Positions 22,655 to 32,068 of a DNA stretch of 37,486 bases are shown here, in pieces. The DNA is from Deltaproteobacteria bacterium (GTDB lineage: Bacteria; Desulfobacterota; DSM-4660; Desulfatiglandales; HGW-15): NCBI GenBank assembly GCA_016932235.1, contig JAFGDF010000249.1, positions 1 to 37,486 of the forward strand. Direction: 5' to 3'. Under the pieces are notes generated by a model. The model searched no databases. It was not told the DNA's origin and worked only from the letters and a program-made list of their open reading frames with translations. The translations under genes were made by a program, and so were the position numbers. Positions within the stretch are counted from its first letter, which is position 1. Every line of letters starts with the position of its first letter.

Positions 22655-23149
22655 ATGGAAAACATAAACAGGATAAAAGTGCTCCTTGTTGATGATGAGG
22701 AGGAATTTTTACAATTGATTTCAAAAAGATTTGAATTGAAAGATTTCGATGTCATCGGTGCGTCAAGCGGCAAGGAAGCCATAGAGGCAGCCGAAAATGG
22801 CCTTTTCGATGTGGCGATAGTGGATCTTCAGATGCCCGGGATGAATGGTGCTGAATTATTAAAGATTTTAAAGGAAAAACACAGGTATCTCGAAATTATC
22901 ATTCTGACCGGCCATGCTACCATTGACTCAGCAGTGGAATGCGCGAGACTTGGAGCCTTTAAATATCTGGAAAAGCCATATAATTTTGAAAAACTCGTTG
23001 ACATTATTCGCGATGCCTATGAGACCAGGCTTAAAAAGAAATTTGAATCTAACAAAAGCAGGATGGAAGAGATCCAGAGGATGTCTCTCACGGGAACCCC
23101 TTTAGAGATATTGAAGGCCCTTGCACGTCTGGATAATCAGGATAAGTGA
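22655..23149 (+). CDS. single-domain response regulator with C-terminal helical extension
   Basis: 164 residues. Receiver at 6-125: LLVDDEEEF, phospho-acceptor Asp57 in IVDLQMPGMNG, ILTGHAT and EKPYNFE. A ~35-residue charged helical tail follows (LKKKFESNKSRMEEIQRMSLTG...), with no DNA-binding motif; it may be a docking segment. GAGAGGAGG precedes the ATG. It is separated from the HisKA-only gene by a 275-base repeat-filled gap and could have its own promoter. It is the last gene of the plus-strand block and converges with the MFS gene, with 18 bases between stops. Confidence 0.88.
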   Translation: MENINRIKVLLVDDEEEFLQLISKRFELKDFDVIGASSGKEAIEAAENGLFDVAIVDLQMPGMNGAELLKILKEKHRYLEIIILTGHATIDSAVECARLGAFKYLEKPYNFEKLVDIIRDAYETRLKKKFESNKSRMEEIQRMSLTGTPLEILKALARLDNQDK

Positions 23150-23167
23150 TTTGTGTTTTGTTCAGAC

Positions 23168-24379
23168 TCAAGCGCCGGCCCCTTTCTTGTGAACCGCCAC
23201 CTCAACCGGCAACAGCAGGATTAAGGAAAGGGCCGAAGTCATCACGCCCAGGATAAAGGTCCAGAAATAGTTTCCTGTTATGTCTATCAGCCATCCGGCG
23301 ATCACCGGTGAAAGGACCGATCCTATGCCATGATAACACGTCCAGAGACCTATGACGCTCCCCGCGTAATCCCTGGAAAACAGGTCGCGTGCCGAGGCGG
23401 CGTAAACAGGCCAGATGGTGCCATATCCGGCTCCGAAAATAATCGAAAAAAGCAGGAGGATTGAATAATCGTTCACATAAGCCATTCCCAGGCAACCCGT
23501 TCCGGCAAGGACACCGCACAACATCATTACCCTGACCCTGCCCACGACATCGGAATAATGCCCCAGGATCAGTTTGCAGACAGCGCCTGATATCGCTATG
23601 ACGACCACAAGACCTGTAGCGGTTTTATATGGAATCATCAATTCCTGCGATGCATAGGTTATAAGAAATGTAAAAGGGATAAGGATGGAGAAGCTGATTA
23701 GAAGATATGAAAAACCGATGAGGTAAAATTTAATATCCTTGAAAATCGCCATATAGCCGAGTTTTATCGGTATCCTGACCGCTGGGATTGTTGCCGGTTT
23801 CTGGAAATCAGTTTCTGGTGGTGGGTGGCTTTTCATGAGAACAAGATTCATTACCGCTATGAGGAAGGTAAACATCCCCAGGCTTATCCAGACCATCCTC
23901 CAGCCGGAGGCAACTATAATTAACGGTATAATGGCGCTCCACACTGCGATACCGGCAGCGCTCCCAAGATCAACAATAGAAACGGCCATTCCCCTCCTAT
24001 TTTCATCGACCCATCGCATCACCAGCGCAACGACAGGAGCCCAGCAGGCGGAATGTCCGATGCCGGCCAGGCCGAAAAAAATGCTGGCCTGTAAAACCGT
24101 TGCTGAAAACGACATCAGATAAGCCCCCGCTGCAAGAATGGACACAAAGACGGTTACAAGGATCTTTGTGTTTGACCTGTCTCCGAGCAACCCCAGAACC
24201 GGAGAAAAAATGGTATAGGTGATAAAATAGGATGAATAAATGATACCCGCGCTGGTTTTTGAAATAGAAAGGGAAGAAAGCATGTAAGGCAGGATTATTC
24301 CATAGGCGTATCTGATGCCGAACGCGGCGAACAGGGTAAAAAACCCGGCGATGATTATTCCAACAGCGCGATGTCTCAT
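23168..24379 (-). CDS. MFS transporter, 12 membrane helices
   Basis: 403 residues, about 12 spans. The loop after helix 2 has GLLGDRSNTKIL, a variant motif A; GHYSDVVGRVRVM repeats it in the second half. It resembles the monocarboxylate/oxalate-formate type of MFS permeases in length and in its gene context, but the substrate is not identified. The start ATG overlaps the stop of the RND gene by four bases (ATGA), making it the last gene of the six-gene minus-strand operon beginning with pqiA. A 12-helix permease attached to a lipid-transport operon is unusual; it may handle a lipid precursor or be a passenger. Confidence 0.88.
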   Translation of the reverse strand: MRHRAVGIIIAGFFTLFAAFGIRYAYGIILPYMLSSLSISKTSAGIIYSSYFITYTIFSPVLGLLGDRSNTKILVTVFVSILAAGAYLMSFSATVLQASIFFGLAGIGHSACWAPVVALVMRWVDENRRGMAVSIVDLGSAAGIAVWSAIIPLIIVASGWRMVWISLGMFTFLIAVMNLVLMKSHPPPETDFQKPATIPAVRIPIKLGYMAIFKDIKFYLIGFSYLLISFSILIPFTFLITYASQELMIPYKTATGLVVVIAISGAVCKLILGHYSDVVGRVRVMMLCGVLAGTGCLGMAYVNDYSILLLFSIIFGAGYGTIWPVYAASARDLFSRDYAGSVIGLWTCYHGIGSVLSPVIAGWLIDITGNYFWTFILGVMTSALSLILLLPVEVAVHKKGAGA

Positions 24380-27156
24380 ATACCCTCAGTATGATTCAAT
24401 GCCTCCACCACAGATGCCGTATTTTCTTTCGAGATTGCATTCATCGTATCTGCTAGGCGTTCTCCCAGGACACAACTGATATTGAAGTTTATCTTGGCAA
24501 TGATGTGGGGGAAGAATTTCAAGTCTTTTCTTATCCTCTCATAGTCAAACCGCAGGGCTTCAATGTGGGTCGATGCGCGGACATCCGCTGTCCTTTGAAT
24601 TTCTTTGATGAAGCCCACCTCACCAAAGATCTGCCCTGGCCCTAAAAATGTAATATGCCTGGATCTGCTATCGTCTCGCCTTATTATCTCCACTTGACCT
24701 GTAAGGATGAGATACATACTCCTTCCGAAGGTTCCTTGTTTCAGAAGCAACTCGCCTTCCTCAAATTCGTTTATTTCTGAGATCAGGATTGCCTTCCTGA
24801 TCTGATAGGAGGTCATGCCGCGGAACAGAGGGCTCTTTTGAAGGACTTCCTTATGCATGGATAATGACAGAATCTGGTAAAGACCTATCAGACGTGTCCT
24901 GAGCATGATAATAGGGGTGACCAGAAGATTCGAAAATAGCGCGAGCAGCATGGTGGCGGCGGACAGAGCACCGAACTGGGCAATTAATGTAAAATCTGAA
25001 AATAAAAGTATCCCAAACCCCAGGGCGAGCGCCAGATAAGTTGCCACCATTGGAGTAGCCTCCTCCCTGATCGTTATATCAACGGCCTCTTCGTAATCCG
25101 GAGTTCGTCTGCAAAGTTCATTGTAGCGAGAAAAAAGATGTATTGTCCCATCAATGGCAATCCCTATCGAGATAACCGCTACCATTGCCGTTCCGGGATT
25201 TAACGCGATGTTCAAGATGCCCATTATTCCAAACATAATAATTATAGGGATCAGATTGGGGATAAGCGAAATGATTCCTCCTTTGAATGATGTGAACATA
25301 GCCGACATGATAATGAAGATGACGCACAGTAGTATTATAAGAGATTTAATCTGCGCGGTTATAAGGTTTTCGGCAGCTGCGTTTACCATAAGGTTTTCTC
25401 CCACCACGTGGCTTTTCATATCCTGACCTGCCGTTTTTGTGACAAAATCCCGAAGTTCTCTTATATGCCGGTTCAGTACGTTGGAATCAGTAACGTTGTG
25501 ACGCACAACGATGTTTGCACGCTGGAAATCATAGCTCACATAGCTCTCCAAATCCCGGCGGTGGAAGAAAAGCAGATACTGGGCAATGAGCTCACGCTTT
25601 TTCGGTGGCTTGTAATATTCAGGATCACCGTTGTTAAACTCCCGATTTATTAGTGAAAGATGATCCGCGATTGATATACTGCGATCGAATATACCCTGTT
25701 TATCAAGAAAATCCTGGATCGTCACCAGCTTTTCTATATTTTCAGGATCCTGAAATGCCTTATCCTCCTCGGATTCAAGAGTAATAAAAAAGAACTTCAC
25801 CCCCGAAAGGTCAGCATGTAATCGATTTATATCCCGGACCAGGGGATAGTCGGTGGGGAAATATGACATTGGATCATTGGTCACTTGCAATCTGGATAGG
25901 TGGTACAGGAAAAATCCGCACAGAATTGCCGTAATCACAAGGATCAAACGAGGAAAATGCTGTTTCGTAAGACCGAAAGTGCGCACAATAAGCCCGGGAA
26001 ACCCCGTAACCCTGTCTTTTTCCAAAAAAAGACGAGTTCCCTGAGGACCGATCAGGGATAATATCATCGGTACGAATAGGATCGTTATTATACCGTTTGC
26101 CAGAATGGCAAAAGTCGAGGCTATCGCGAAATCCCGGATAATGCCGATTCCGCTGAAAATATTACTTGCAAATCCCATCGCCGTTGTCAGGATCGTCAGG
26201 AAAAGAGGCATTCCCATATGCTTTATCATAAAGCTGGTTGCAAACCTGCGATGATCTTCTTGTGACAGTGAGATGCCGTGGAAATAGGAAGCAATCATAT
26301 GTATATCTTCCGTGGAACCTATAACAACCACCATGGAAGGCAACATCGCGCATAGGATATTTATGGGTATACCCGTCCAGCCCATCATGCCGAAGGTCCA
26401 AGAAAGGCTTAGAGCGGATGTAATCAGTGGGACTAAGGCCGCGAACCAGCTTCGAAGGAAAAAAAGTATACCCGCCACAAGAACCAAAGCGGAAAGTGGC
26501 CCAAGAATCCTTAGATCATGGAACAGAACCTTCTTAAGATCTGTGTTTATTCTTGTCGGTCCTACCTGGAATACCTCTTGAAAGGTTTTCCGGACAGGCG
26601 AAAGAACTCTGTCAATGGTCCTGCTGATATGAAGATCAAAATCTCCGTTGTTGTTCTCCTCTTGAACCGAGATCATAATCGCGGTGGCAAATCCGTCTCC
26701 TGATACGAAGTTACCTGCGATGAGAGGGTTGTAAATCGCGTCTGACAGTGCCTGATTGCTAACCTCCTGATTGGTGGGAGCTTCGGAAAGAATAACTCTG
26801 GACTCTATCTTATCGTCTTTACCCCGTATAACCCTTAGAGTGAATATATCATCAACGCGACTGACAAATTTGAGGGATGCCAGCGTATAGTGTAGTTTCT
26901 CAAGGACAGCCAGCTTTTCCGGAGACCATAACTTACTGTCGCGAATATAAATAACAGTCCTGTTATCCGAGCCGAATTCCTGAGCTATTTGATCATAGAA
27001 TGGCATATTCGGATCCGAATCCGCGATCAAGCCGCTAAAGCCAGTGTCAATCGTGAGCCTTTTAAGGCCTGCTCCGGTGATAAAGGTAACTAAGGAGAGA
27101 AGCAGAAATACCGCAAGGCGGCGATTCATTCCAAAAAGAAGAAATTTATTCAACAT
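24376..27156 (-). CDS. RND/MMPL-family permease with C-terminal cyclic-nucleotide-binding domain
   Basis: 926 residues. Two RND halves, each with an N-terminal helix, a periplasmic domain and a bundle of helices (first: FGMMGWTGIPINILCAMLPSMVVVIGSTEDIHMI; second: SLIPNLIPIIIMFGIMGILNIALNPGTAMVAVISIGIAIDGTIHLF). This resembles hopanoid/lipid-type RND permeases. Residues about 785-910 form a cNMP/Crp-like domain (LFRGMTSYQIRKAILIS, EGELLLKQGTFGRSMYLILTGQVEII, GPGQIFGEVGFIKEIQRTADV), where FGEVGFI and RTADV correspond to the phosphate-binding cassette; the usual Arg-Ser/Thr-Ala appears as Arg-Thr-Ala. This suggests gating by a nucleotide or other small ligand. GGAAAAG precedes the ATG. It lies 40 bases after the LolA-like gene. 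Confidence 0.88.
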   Translation of the reverse strand: MLNKFLLFGMNRRLAVFLLLSLVTFITGAGLKRLTIDTGFSGLIADSDPNMPFYDQIAQEFGSDNRTVIYIRDSKLWSPEKLAVLEKLHYTLASLKFVSRVDDIFTLRVIRGKDDKIESRVILSEAPTNQEVSNQALSDAIYNPLIAGNFVSGDGFATAIMISVQEENNNGDFDLHISRTIDRVLSPVRKTFQEVFQVGPTRINTDLKKVLFHDLRILGPLSALVLVAGILFFLRSWFAALVPLITSALSLSWTFGMMGWTGIPINILCAMLPSMVVVIGSTEDIHMIASYFHGISLSQEDHRRFATSFMIKHMGMPLFLTILTTAMGFASNIFSGIGIIRDFAIASTFAILANGIITILFVPMILSLIGPQGTRLFLEKDRVTGFPGLIVRTFGLTKQHFPRLILVITAILCGFFLYHLSRLQVTNDPMSYFPTDYPLVRDINRLHADLSGVKFFFITLESEEDKAFQDPENIEKLVTIQDFLDKQGIFDRSISIADHLSLINREFNNGDPEYYKPPKKRELIAQYLLFFHRRDLESYVSYDFQRANIVVRHNVTDSNVLNRHIRELRDFVTKTAGQDMKSHVVGENLMVNAAAENLITAQIKSLIILLCVIFIIMSAMFTSFKGGIISLIPNLIPIIIMFGIMGILNIALNPGTAMVAVISIGIAIDGTIHLFSRYNELCRRTPDYEEAVDITIREEATPMVATYLALALGFGILLFSDFTLIAQFGALSAATMLLALFSNLLVTPIIMLRTRLIGLYQILSLSMHKEVLQKSPLFRGMTSYQIRKAILISEINEFEEGELLLKQGTFGRSMYLILTGQVEIIRRDDSRSRHITFLGPGQIFGEVGFIKEIQRTADVRASTHIEALRFDYERIRKDLKFFPHIIAKINFNISCVLGERLADTMNAISKENTASVVEALNHTEGI

Positions 27157-27196
27157 TTTCGCTTTTCCGATTTGTGTTTACTGGATAAACAATAAA

Positions 27197-28075
27197 TCAA
27201 TTTTTGAAATCCGTCACGCTTTCGTCCGGAAGAGAGGTATCCCTGAAAGATGGCTCTTCCATCATTTTTATATGGCGGTTCGCAAGAAGCCAATCAGGCG
27301 TAAAGATCACTGGGGATACATAATCCTGTGAGAAGATCCTGTTGTTAATCTTAATTAAGCTACTGTGCCGCACCCGAATATTCTCCATAATAATAGTGTT
27401 AGCACGCCACATCTCCTTCCCCACTCTTTTCAAATCGTGATTGGTCTGTCTTTTATAAAAACGGCCCTGCTTGTCATAATAATCTGTTCTGGATATGAAA
27501 AAAATATCATCCCTTATAAAGTGACGGCGAAATTTATAACTGCTGACCTTGCGAACTTCATCACTTTTGGGGCGGGCTTCAATCACGAAATAATTGGTGT
27601 TGTCGATTTTATAGTCTTCAGACCGAGTATAGATAAAATTGGATGGCTGCTCCGCCATAAGGTCCTCTATGGAAAAATCAGTCCCCAATAATAGATTTTT
27701 CCTTTCTTCACCCGTAATCGATACCATCTTCTTGCCGAAGGCAGGGAGATAAACCCTGCTCTCCCATGGTCCTGTCCCGGAATAAATGGCAAGTAGTGCA
27801 ACACCACGGATCTCAGCGGGATTATCAAAAACCAGAAGAAATTTGGCGGAATCTTCCTTTTCTATTCTTGAGAATCTGCGCGCCATCTGTACATCACGTT
27901 TTCCACGCGAATCTATGCGAATAATGGTCTGCTCTTCAAAGACATAAGGGAATATTTCATGTCGCTTGGAAACTTCTTCCATAATGCGCTCCCCTGACCA
28001 TTCCTGCTGACCTTGTGCGGTTAGCGGAATCAACAGGGAAACAGATAAAACCAGGATATTAAAAAGTTTCAACAT
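27197..28075 (-). CDS. LolA-like outer membrane lipoprotein-sorting protein
   Basis: 292 residues with a signal peptide (LKLFNILVLSVSLLIPLTAQGQ, cleavage near AQG-QQ). The mature part is strand-rich with GTGPWESRVYLPAFGKKMVSI, GTDFSIEDLM and SYKFRRHFIRDDIFFISRTDYYDKQGRFYKRQ, the pattern of proteins annotated as outer membrane lipoprotein-sorting proteins that accompany MMPL/RND permeases. It is presumed to be a periplasmic carrier for a lipid or lipidated cargo, shaped as an open LolA-type half barrel. It sits between pqiC and the RND gene in one operon, so it probably passes cargo between the permease and the outer membrane. Confidence 0.82.
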   Translation of the reverse strand: MLKLFNILVLSVSLLIPLTAQGQQEWSGERIMEEVSKRHEIFPYVFEEQTIIRIDSRGKRDVQMARRFSRIEKEDSAKFLLVFDNPAEIRGVALLAIYSGTGPWESRVYLPAFGKKMVSITGEERKNLLLGTDFSIEDLMAEQPSNFIYTRSEDYKIDNTNYFVIEARPKSDEVRKVSSYKFRRHFIRDDIFFISRTDYYDKQGRFYKRQTNHDLKRVGKEMWRANTIIMENIRVRHSSLIKINNRIFSQDYVSPVIFTPDWLLANRHIKMMEEPSFRDTSLPDESVTDFKN

Positions 28076-28177
28076 GAGAGTATCCTATACCCAGTGATAC
28101 TTATCTTCAAGCGCAGGGATTTTTATCCAAACAGCAATCCAGTTTAAGGAGTACCCCTTCTGACAGAGAAGACCGTT

Positions 28178-28801
28178 TCACCTGTGTCTGATTATCTCTT
28201 TACCTATAATTCGGCTCAAATCACCTATGAGTATATTCATCGCCGACACGGTTTTGTCCATGTCCGAACCGGGTTGCAGGATTGAACTTTCAAGATCAGT
28301 AATCTTTACTGTCAGCAATGAGTTATCTTTACCGCGAGAAAGAGTCCACTGGGCGGATAGACGAACTCTTTCATCCGGATCCTTCTCAAACTTCATTACT
28401 GCCATTTCAATGCGAAAGTCAGGAGGAGACTGGGGGTTCCGGGTATAACTAGAGACATCCGGTGTCTGGAGTAAAAATGACAGGTTTTTAGCAAGCACCC
28501 TGACGATATTTTTCTGAAGATTCCCGCCCCACCGGTGAAATTCGGCAAGTTTAATCCGGTTTTCTTCATCCCTGGTGACTATTTGTGGCCTTTCCAGATA
28601 TCGCGGCAAACGGAGAGACATGATCTCTATCGAGAGATGATCGCCCTGATTAACCATATTCACAAGGGGAATCTCCATGGATACTGGATCGAGGACATAG
28701 AACCTGGTATTTTGACCGCCGGATGCGCAGCCGTATATCATTGATTCATATAAAAAAAAGAGCGACACCAGCAGAACTCTGGCAGTTTTTAAAGTCAACA
28801 T
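28178..28801 (-). CDS. pqiC: PqiC-like outer-membrane lipoprotein
   Basis: 207 residues. A short hydrophobic N-terminus ends in IYGC-ASGG, a weak but plausible lipobox. The mature protein has the ABC-transport auxiliary (DUF330/PqiC) features: RFYVLDPV, LSIEIMSLRLPRYLERPQIVTR, EFHRWGGNLQKNIVRVLAKNL and RLSAQWTLSRG. In E. coli PqiC is an outer-membrane lipoprotein that meets the PqiB tunnel. Its start codon abuts the pqiB stop by one shared base. The order pqiA-pqiB-pqiC is kept. Confidence 0.85.
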   Translation of the reverse strand: MLTLKTARVLLVSLFFLYESMIYGCASGGQNTRFYVLDPVSMEIPLVNMVNQGDHLSIEIMSLRLPRYLERPQIVTRDEENRIKLAEFHRWGGNLQKNIVRVLAKNLSFLLQTPDVSSYTRNPQSPPDFRIEMAVMKFEKDPDERVRLSAQWTLSRGKDNSLLTVKITDLESSILQPGSDMDKTVSAMNILIGDLSRIIGKEIIRHR

Positions 28802-30519
28802 TATTCCTCTCCTCTAATCTTCTTGCCAAATATGAGAGAGTTGGGATTTCTTTCTAACAAATCAACGAGAATACGGATGGAACGGGCCATTTCACTCAGC
28901 TCATCAGCAAGTTCGATAAACTTATATTGAAATGGTGAATCATATCTCAAAACTTGGTTCATCAGAGTCATCGTACCTTGAACATTTTCCAGCGCGTTAC
29001 GCGCTTTAACAATTGCGTCTTCAAGGCTGACTGTTATAGGCTCAACACGCCTGTCCAGTCTCGATAGAATGCTTCTTAATGACTGCAAAGAGGCCTTGAA
29101 ATCTTCCACGGAGCCTTGCACTTCCGGCTTATCAACCAGTTCACTCGCGCTTTTAGCAAAACGGTTGGCGCCCTGAAATGTTTCCAGAAGTTCCGAACCG
29201 ATTTGCTCAAGATCTATATTTTCCAGTTTTGATAATATACTATGAACCGATGATGTGATCTGCTCCATACTGGCCGGAATGGTGGGTAACTCAGGATAAG
29301 GGGTGTCCAGATGTGCAAGTCTGATCTCTGTCTTTGGATGCATATCAAGATCCACAAAAAGTTGCCCTGTAAGAAGATTGCCGGTGCGCAGTTGCGCGCG
29401 CAATCCTCTTTCGACAAGCCCCTGAAGGGTTTGAAACGTCGAAGTGTTTTCACTCATGCCACGCTCTATTATGCGTTCAGGTTCGATCTCGATTAATACC
29501 GGTATCCGGAAAGTGGAATCCTGACTGTCAAACTCAAGTCTGATATCCTTTACGGTGCCGACTTTGATTCCCTTGAATTCCACAGGGGCCCCCACATTAA
29601 GACCACGAACCGACCCGTCAAAAAAGAGGATAAAGTTTGCCTTCTTGGTGAACGCCTTTTCTTCGATGGATCTGTAATCGTCATATAGTGTGAAGACCAT
29701 TTCTTCAACATTTCCTTTGGCGGGTTCAAGTGTCTCGGGTGTTTCAAATGCGATACCACCGTATAACAAAGATTGAAGAGAAGCTGTTTTCAAACTCAAA
29801 CCTTCTGCGCCCACCGAAAGATCGATCCCGCTGACATTCCAGAATTTGGTGTTGCTTTGAATAAGCCTATCATAAGGTGATTTGATAAATGAATAGATGA
29901 AAATACTTTTACGGTCGCTCCCCAGATCCCACCCGAGAACCTCGCCCACGTTTATCCCCTGATAACATACCGGTGATCCGGTATCCAGGGACCCCAGGTT
30001 ATATGAAAGAAGTGTGATTTTTATTCCCGCCACATCAGCTTTGATTCCGGGTTGTTGATCAAGCCCTATAAAATTCCTGTGAGCTCCTCCCTGCCCGGGC
30101 TGGATTTCTATATAGGCTCCCGACAATAAAGTGCCGAGTCCCGATGCTCCGCGTAAACTGAGCCTCGGTCTGACAACCCAGAACTGAGTCTCACGCCGAA
30201 GAAAAGGGTCAGACTCTTTTCCCATACTGGCATTAACAATTACCCGCGAAAAATCATCGCTGAAATAAACTGAATCCACCACCCCGATTTCGATATCCTT
30301 GTATTTTATTTTGGTCTTTCCAGCCTCAATTCCTTCCGCTGTCCTGAATGTTATCGTGATCTGCGGTCCTTTTTCAGAAAGCGTTTTATAGATCAGCCAT
30401 CCTCCGATTATAGCGGTGACAAGCGGTATAAGCCACACCATTGAAAGTCCGGTTCTTTTCTTTATAACCGGTTGGGGAGTGGTTGAGGTCACCTTAGTAT
30501 CATTGTTAGTATCTTTCAT
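28801..30519 (-). CDS. pqiB: PqiB-like protein with three MCE domains
   Basis: 572 residues, close to E. coli PqiB (546). One N-terminal membrane helix (about 25-43) anchors it in the inner membrane. Three MCE/MlaD domains follow, each with its Gly-rich turn: TAEGIEAGKTKIKYKDIEIGVVDSV, SLDTGSPVCYQGINVGEV and FDGSVRGLNVGAPVEFKGIKVG. The C-terminal ~170 residues are a long coiled-coil region (SELLETFQGANRFAKSASELV...LSRLDRRVEPITVSLEDAIVKARNALENV). MCE rings stack into a periplasm-spanning tunnel for phospholipids. It overlaps pqiA by four bases. Confidence 0.9.
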   Translation of the reverse strand: MKDTNNDTKVTSTTPQPVIKKRTGLSMVWLIPLVTAIIGGWLIYKTLSEKGPQITITFRTAEGIEAGKTKIKYKDIEIGVVDSVYFSDDFSRVIVNASMGKESDPFLRRETQFWVVRPRLSLRGASGLGTLLSGAYIEIQPGQGGAHRNFIGLDQQPGIKADVAGIKITLLSYNLGSLDTGSPVCYQGINVGEVLGWDLGSDRKSIFIYSFIKSPYDRLIQSNTKFWNVSGIDLSVGAEGLSLKTASLQSLLYGGIAFETPETLEPAKGNVEEMVFTLYDDYRSIEEKAFTKKANFILFFDGSVRGLNVGAPVEFKGIKVGTVKDIRLEFDSQDSTFRIPVLIEIEPERIIERGMSENTSTFQTLQGLVERGLRAQLRTGNLLTGQLFVDLDMHPKTEIRLAHLDTPYPELPTIPASMEQITSSVHSILSKLENIDLEQIGSELLETFQGANRFAKSASELVDKPEVQGSVEDFKASLQSLRSILSRLDRRVEPITVSLEDAIVKARNALENVQGTMTLMNQVLRYDSPFQYKFIELADELSEMARSIRILVDLLERNPNSLIFGKKIRGEE

Positions 30520-31805
30520 TTTGACCTTTCAGAATGATCCCAGATCAACCTTGGATCAAAACATTGCGCTGCGAACATTGTAATAACTACTACAGTGCCG
30601 AAGAATGAAGCCCCTATACCTGGTTTTATGGTAGACAGTGCGCCGAGATCGACCAAGCCTGTTAGAATTGCTACAACATAGATATCCACCATAGACCATG
30701 CTCCGACACCCTCGGTGATTCGAAATAAAAACGTCCGGTCCCTGGGTCGCCAGGCAGACTTTATCCTAATTGATATAAGCAGAAAAGAGAGCACCACCAG
30801 CTTAAGGACCGGAACAACGATGCTCGCGAAAAAAATAATAAGTGCGAGGGCCCACATGCCACCTTCGATCAAATGAATAACCCCGCTGAGAATTGTGTTC
30901 GGGTCCCCCCGGCCAAAGCGGATTACGGTCATTACAGGATAAACGTTGGCTGGGATATAAAGGATTAAAGCGGTTAAGATCAGTGCCCACACCCTGTTCA
31001 TACTGTTGCGCTTGCGCTGGTGTAAAGGACTCCCGCAGCGTGGACAGTGGCCGTGACCATATATATCAAGTCTGTCCATGTGTACAAGAAGGTTGCATGT
31101 GCGGCAGCTAATCAGTTTTCGCTCAGAAGCGGTGGCTCCTGTGCCAATGCTTTCATTTGAAAAACCTTTAACAGGTGGCCATATGACCGACGGGTCCATA
31201 TTCGAATGTGAAGCAGCGGATAAAAACATTAATCCCACGAATGCATAAAACGAGATACCAGGTATAACTGATGCAAGATCTAGCAGCTTGACAACGGATA
31301 TAAGAACTCCGAGCATAAACACGGCCGTAAGCGTCCAGGGCATTAGAGCGTTGAGCAGTCTATAAACTTGACCCACTTTCCATGGTCTGTATCCTAGTTT
31401 CAATGGAAAAAGTATATACAGCATCCCTGAAATATTTATAAAAGGGAAGAGAAAACTTGTGAGAAATACCAGTAAACCAAGTTCACCCATTCCCAGACGG
31501 TATAAGGTCAGCGCCCCGGAGACAAACAGATTCTCTTCAACGCATCCGCCAATCTCAAGGGACAGGAATGGAAACAAATTTACCATCACAAAGAGAATGA
31601 ACGCACTTAAATTTAGTGCAAGGGCTTTATCAATGGTATTATGAACATTTTTATAAAGAAATGCGCCACAGCGCACGCAACACGCATTGCTTCCGCCGGG
31701 AATCGGTTTTTTAACATGTAACAGATCACATTCGTGGCAGGCGATAAGCTCTTCTGCTGCAAGGCCCGGTTGTTTTTTTCCCCGCATATCTGGCTTTGGA
31801 TCCAT
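30516..31805 (-). CDS. pqiA: PqiA-like inner-membrane protein with two zinc ribbons
   Basis: 429 residues, like E. coli PqiA (417). Two half-repeats, each a CxxC-x(n)-CxxC ribbon followed by four membrane helices: CHECDLL...CCVRCGAF, then LFPFLSLEIGG...GMLYILFPL; and CRTCNLL...CPRCGSPLHQRK, then YIPANVYPVMTVIRFG...GAWSMVDIYVVAILTGLVDLG. In the Pqi system PqiA is thought to feed lipids to PqiB. It is the first gene of the minus-strand operon pqiA-pqiB-pqiC-lolA-like-RND-MFS. No strong ribosome-binding site precedes the ATG at 31805; a downstream start is possible. Confidence 0.9.
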   Translation of the reverse strand: MDPKPDMRGKKQPGLAAEELIACHECDLLHVKKPIPGGSNACCVRCGAFLYKNVHNTIDKALALNLSAFILFVMVNLFPFLSLEIGGCVEENLFVSGALTLYRLGMGELGLLVFLTSFLFPFINISGMLYILFPLKLGYRPWKVGQVYRLLNALMPWTLTAVFMLGVLISVVKLLDLASVIPGISFYAFVGLMFLSAASHSNMDPSVIWPPVKGFSNESIGTGATASERKLISCRTCNLLVHMDRLDIYGHGHCPRCGSPLHQRKRNSMNRVWALILTALILYIPANVYPVMTVIRFGRGDPNTILSGVIHLIEGGMWALALIIFFASIVVPVLKLVVLSFLLISIRIKSAWRPRDRTFLFRITEGVGAWSMVDIYVVAILTGLVDLGALSTIKPGIGASFFGTVVVITMFAAQCFDPRLIWDHSERSK

Positions 31806-31931
31806 AAGATTTCGGCAAGAAAAGATTATTTGCTTATAAGGGATTTATTTATAGAATCAAAAGGATAGACATAATAACAGGAAAAATCAAACGAAAAATG
31901 GAGGCGCGCGCTTCGTCGCATCCGCTTTTCC

Positions 31932-31951
31932 GGCCACGACAGAGCGTGGCC
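31932..31951. repeat. GGCCACG hairpin in the pqiA upstream region
   Basis: GGCCACG-ACAGAG-CGTGGCC, a perfect 7-base stem with a 6-base loop, in the 263-base gap between pqiA and the restriction-gene remnant. In the plus direction CCTCCAGTAAAAAATCTC follows. It resembles a REP-type element; no promoter is evident in the gap. Confidence 0.45.
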
Positions 31952-32068
31952 CTCCAGTAAAAAATCTCTTCGGTGGAGTCGATCTGCTTATTCAGGCCCA
32001 GCTAATATAGGTCACTGGTTTCGCGATCGCATATCATGAAAGATTGAAAAACTTAACACCGCCCCCTT

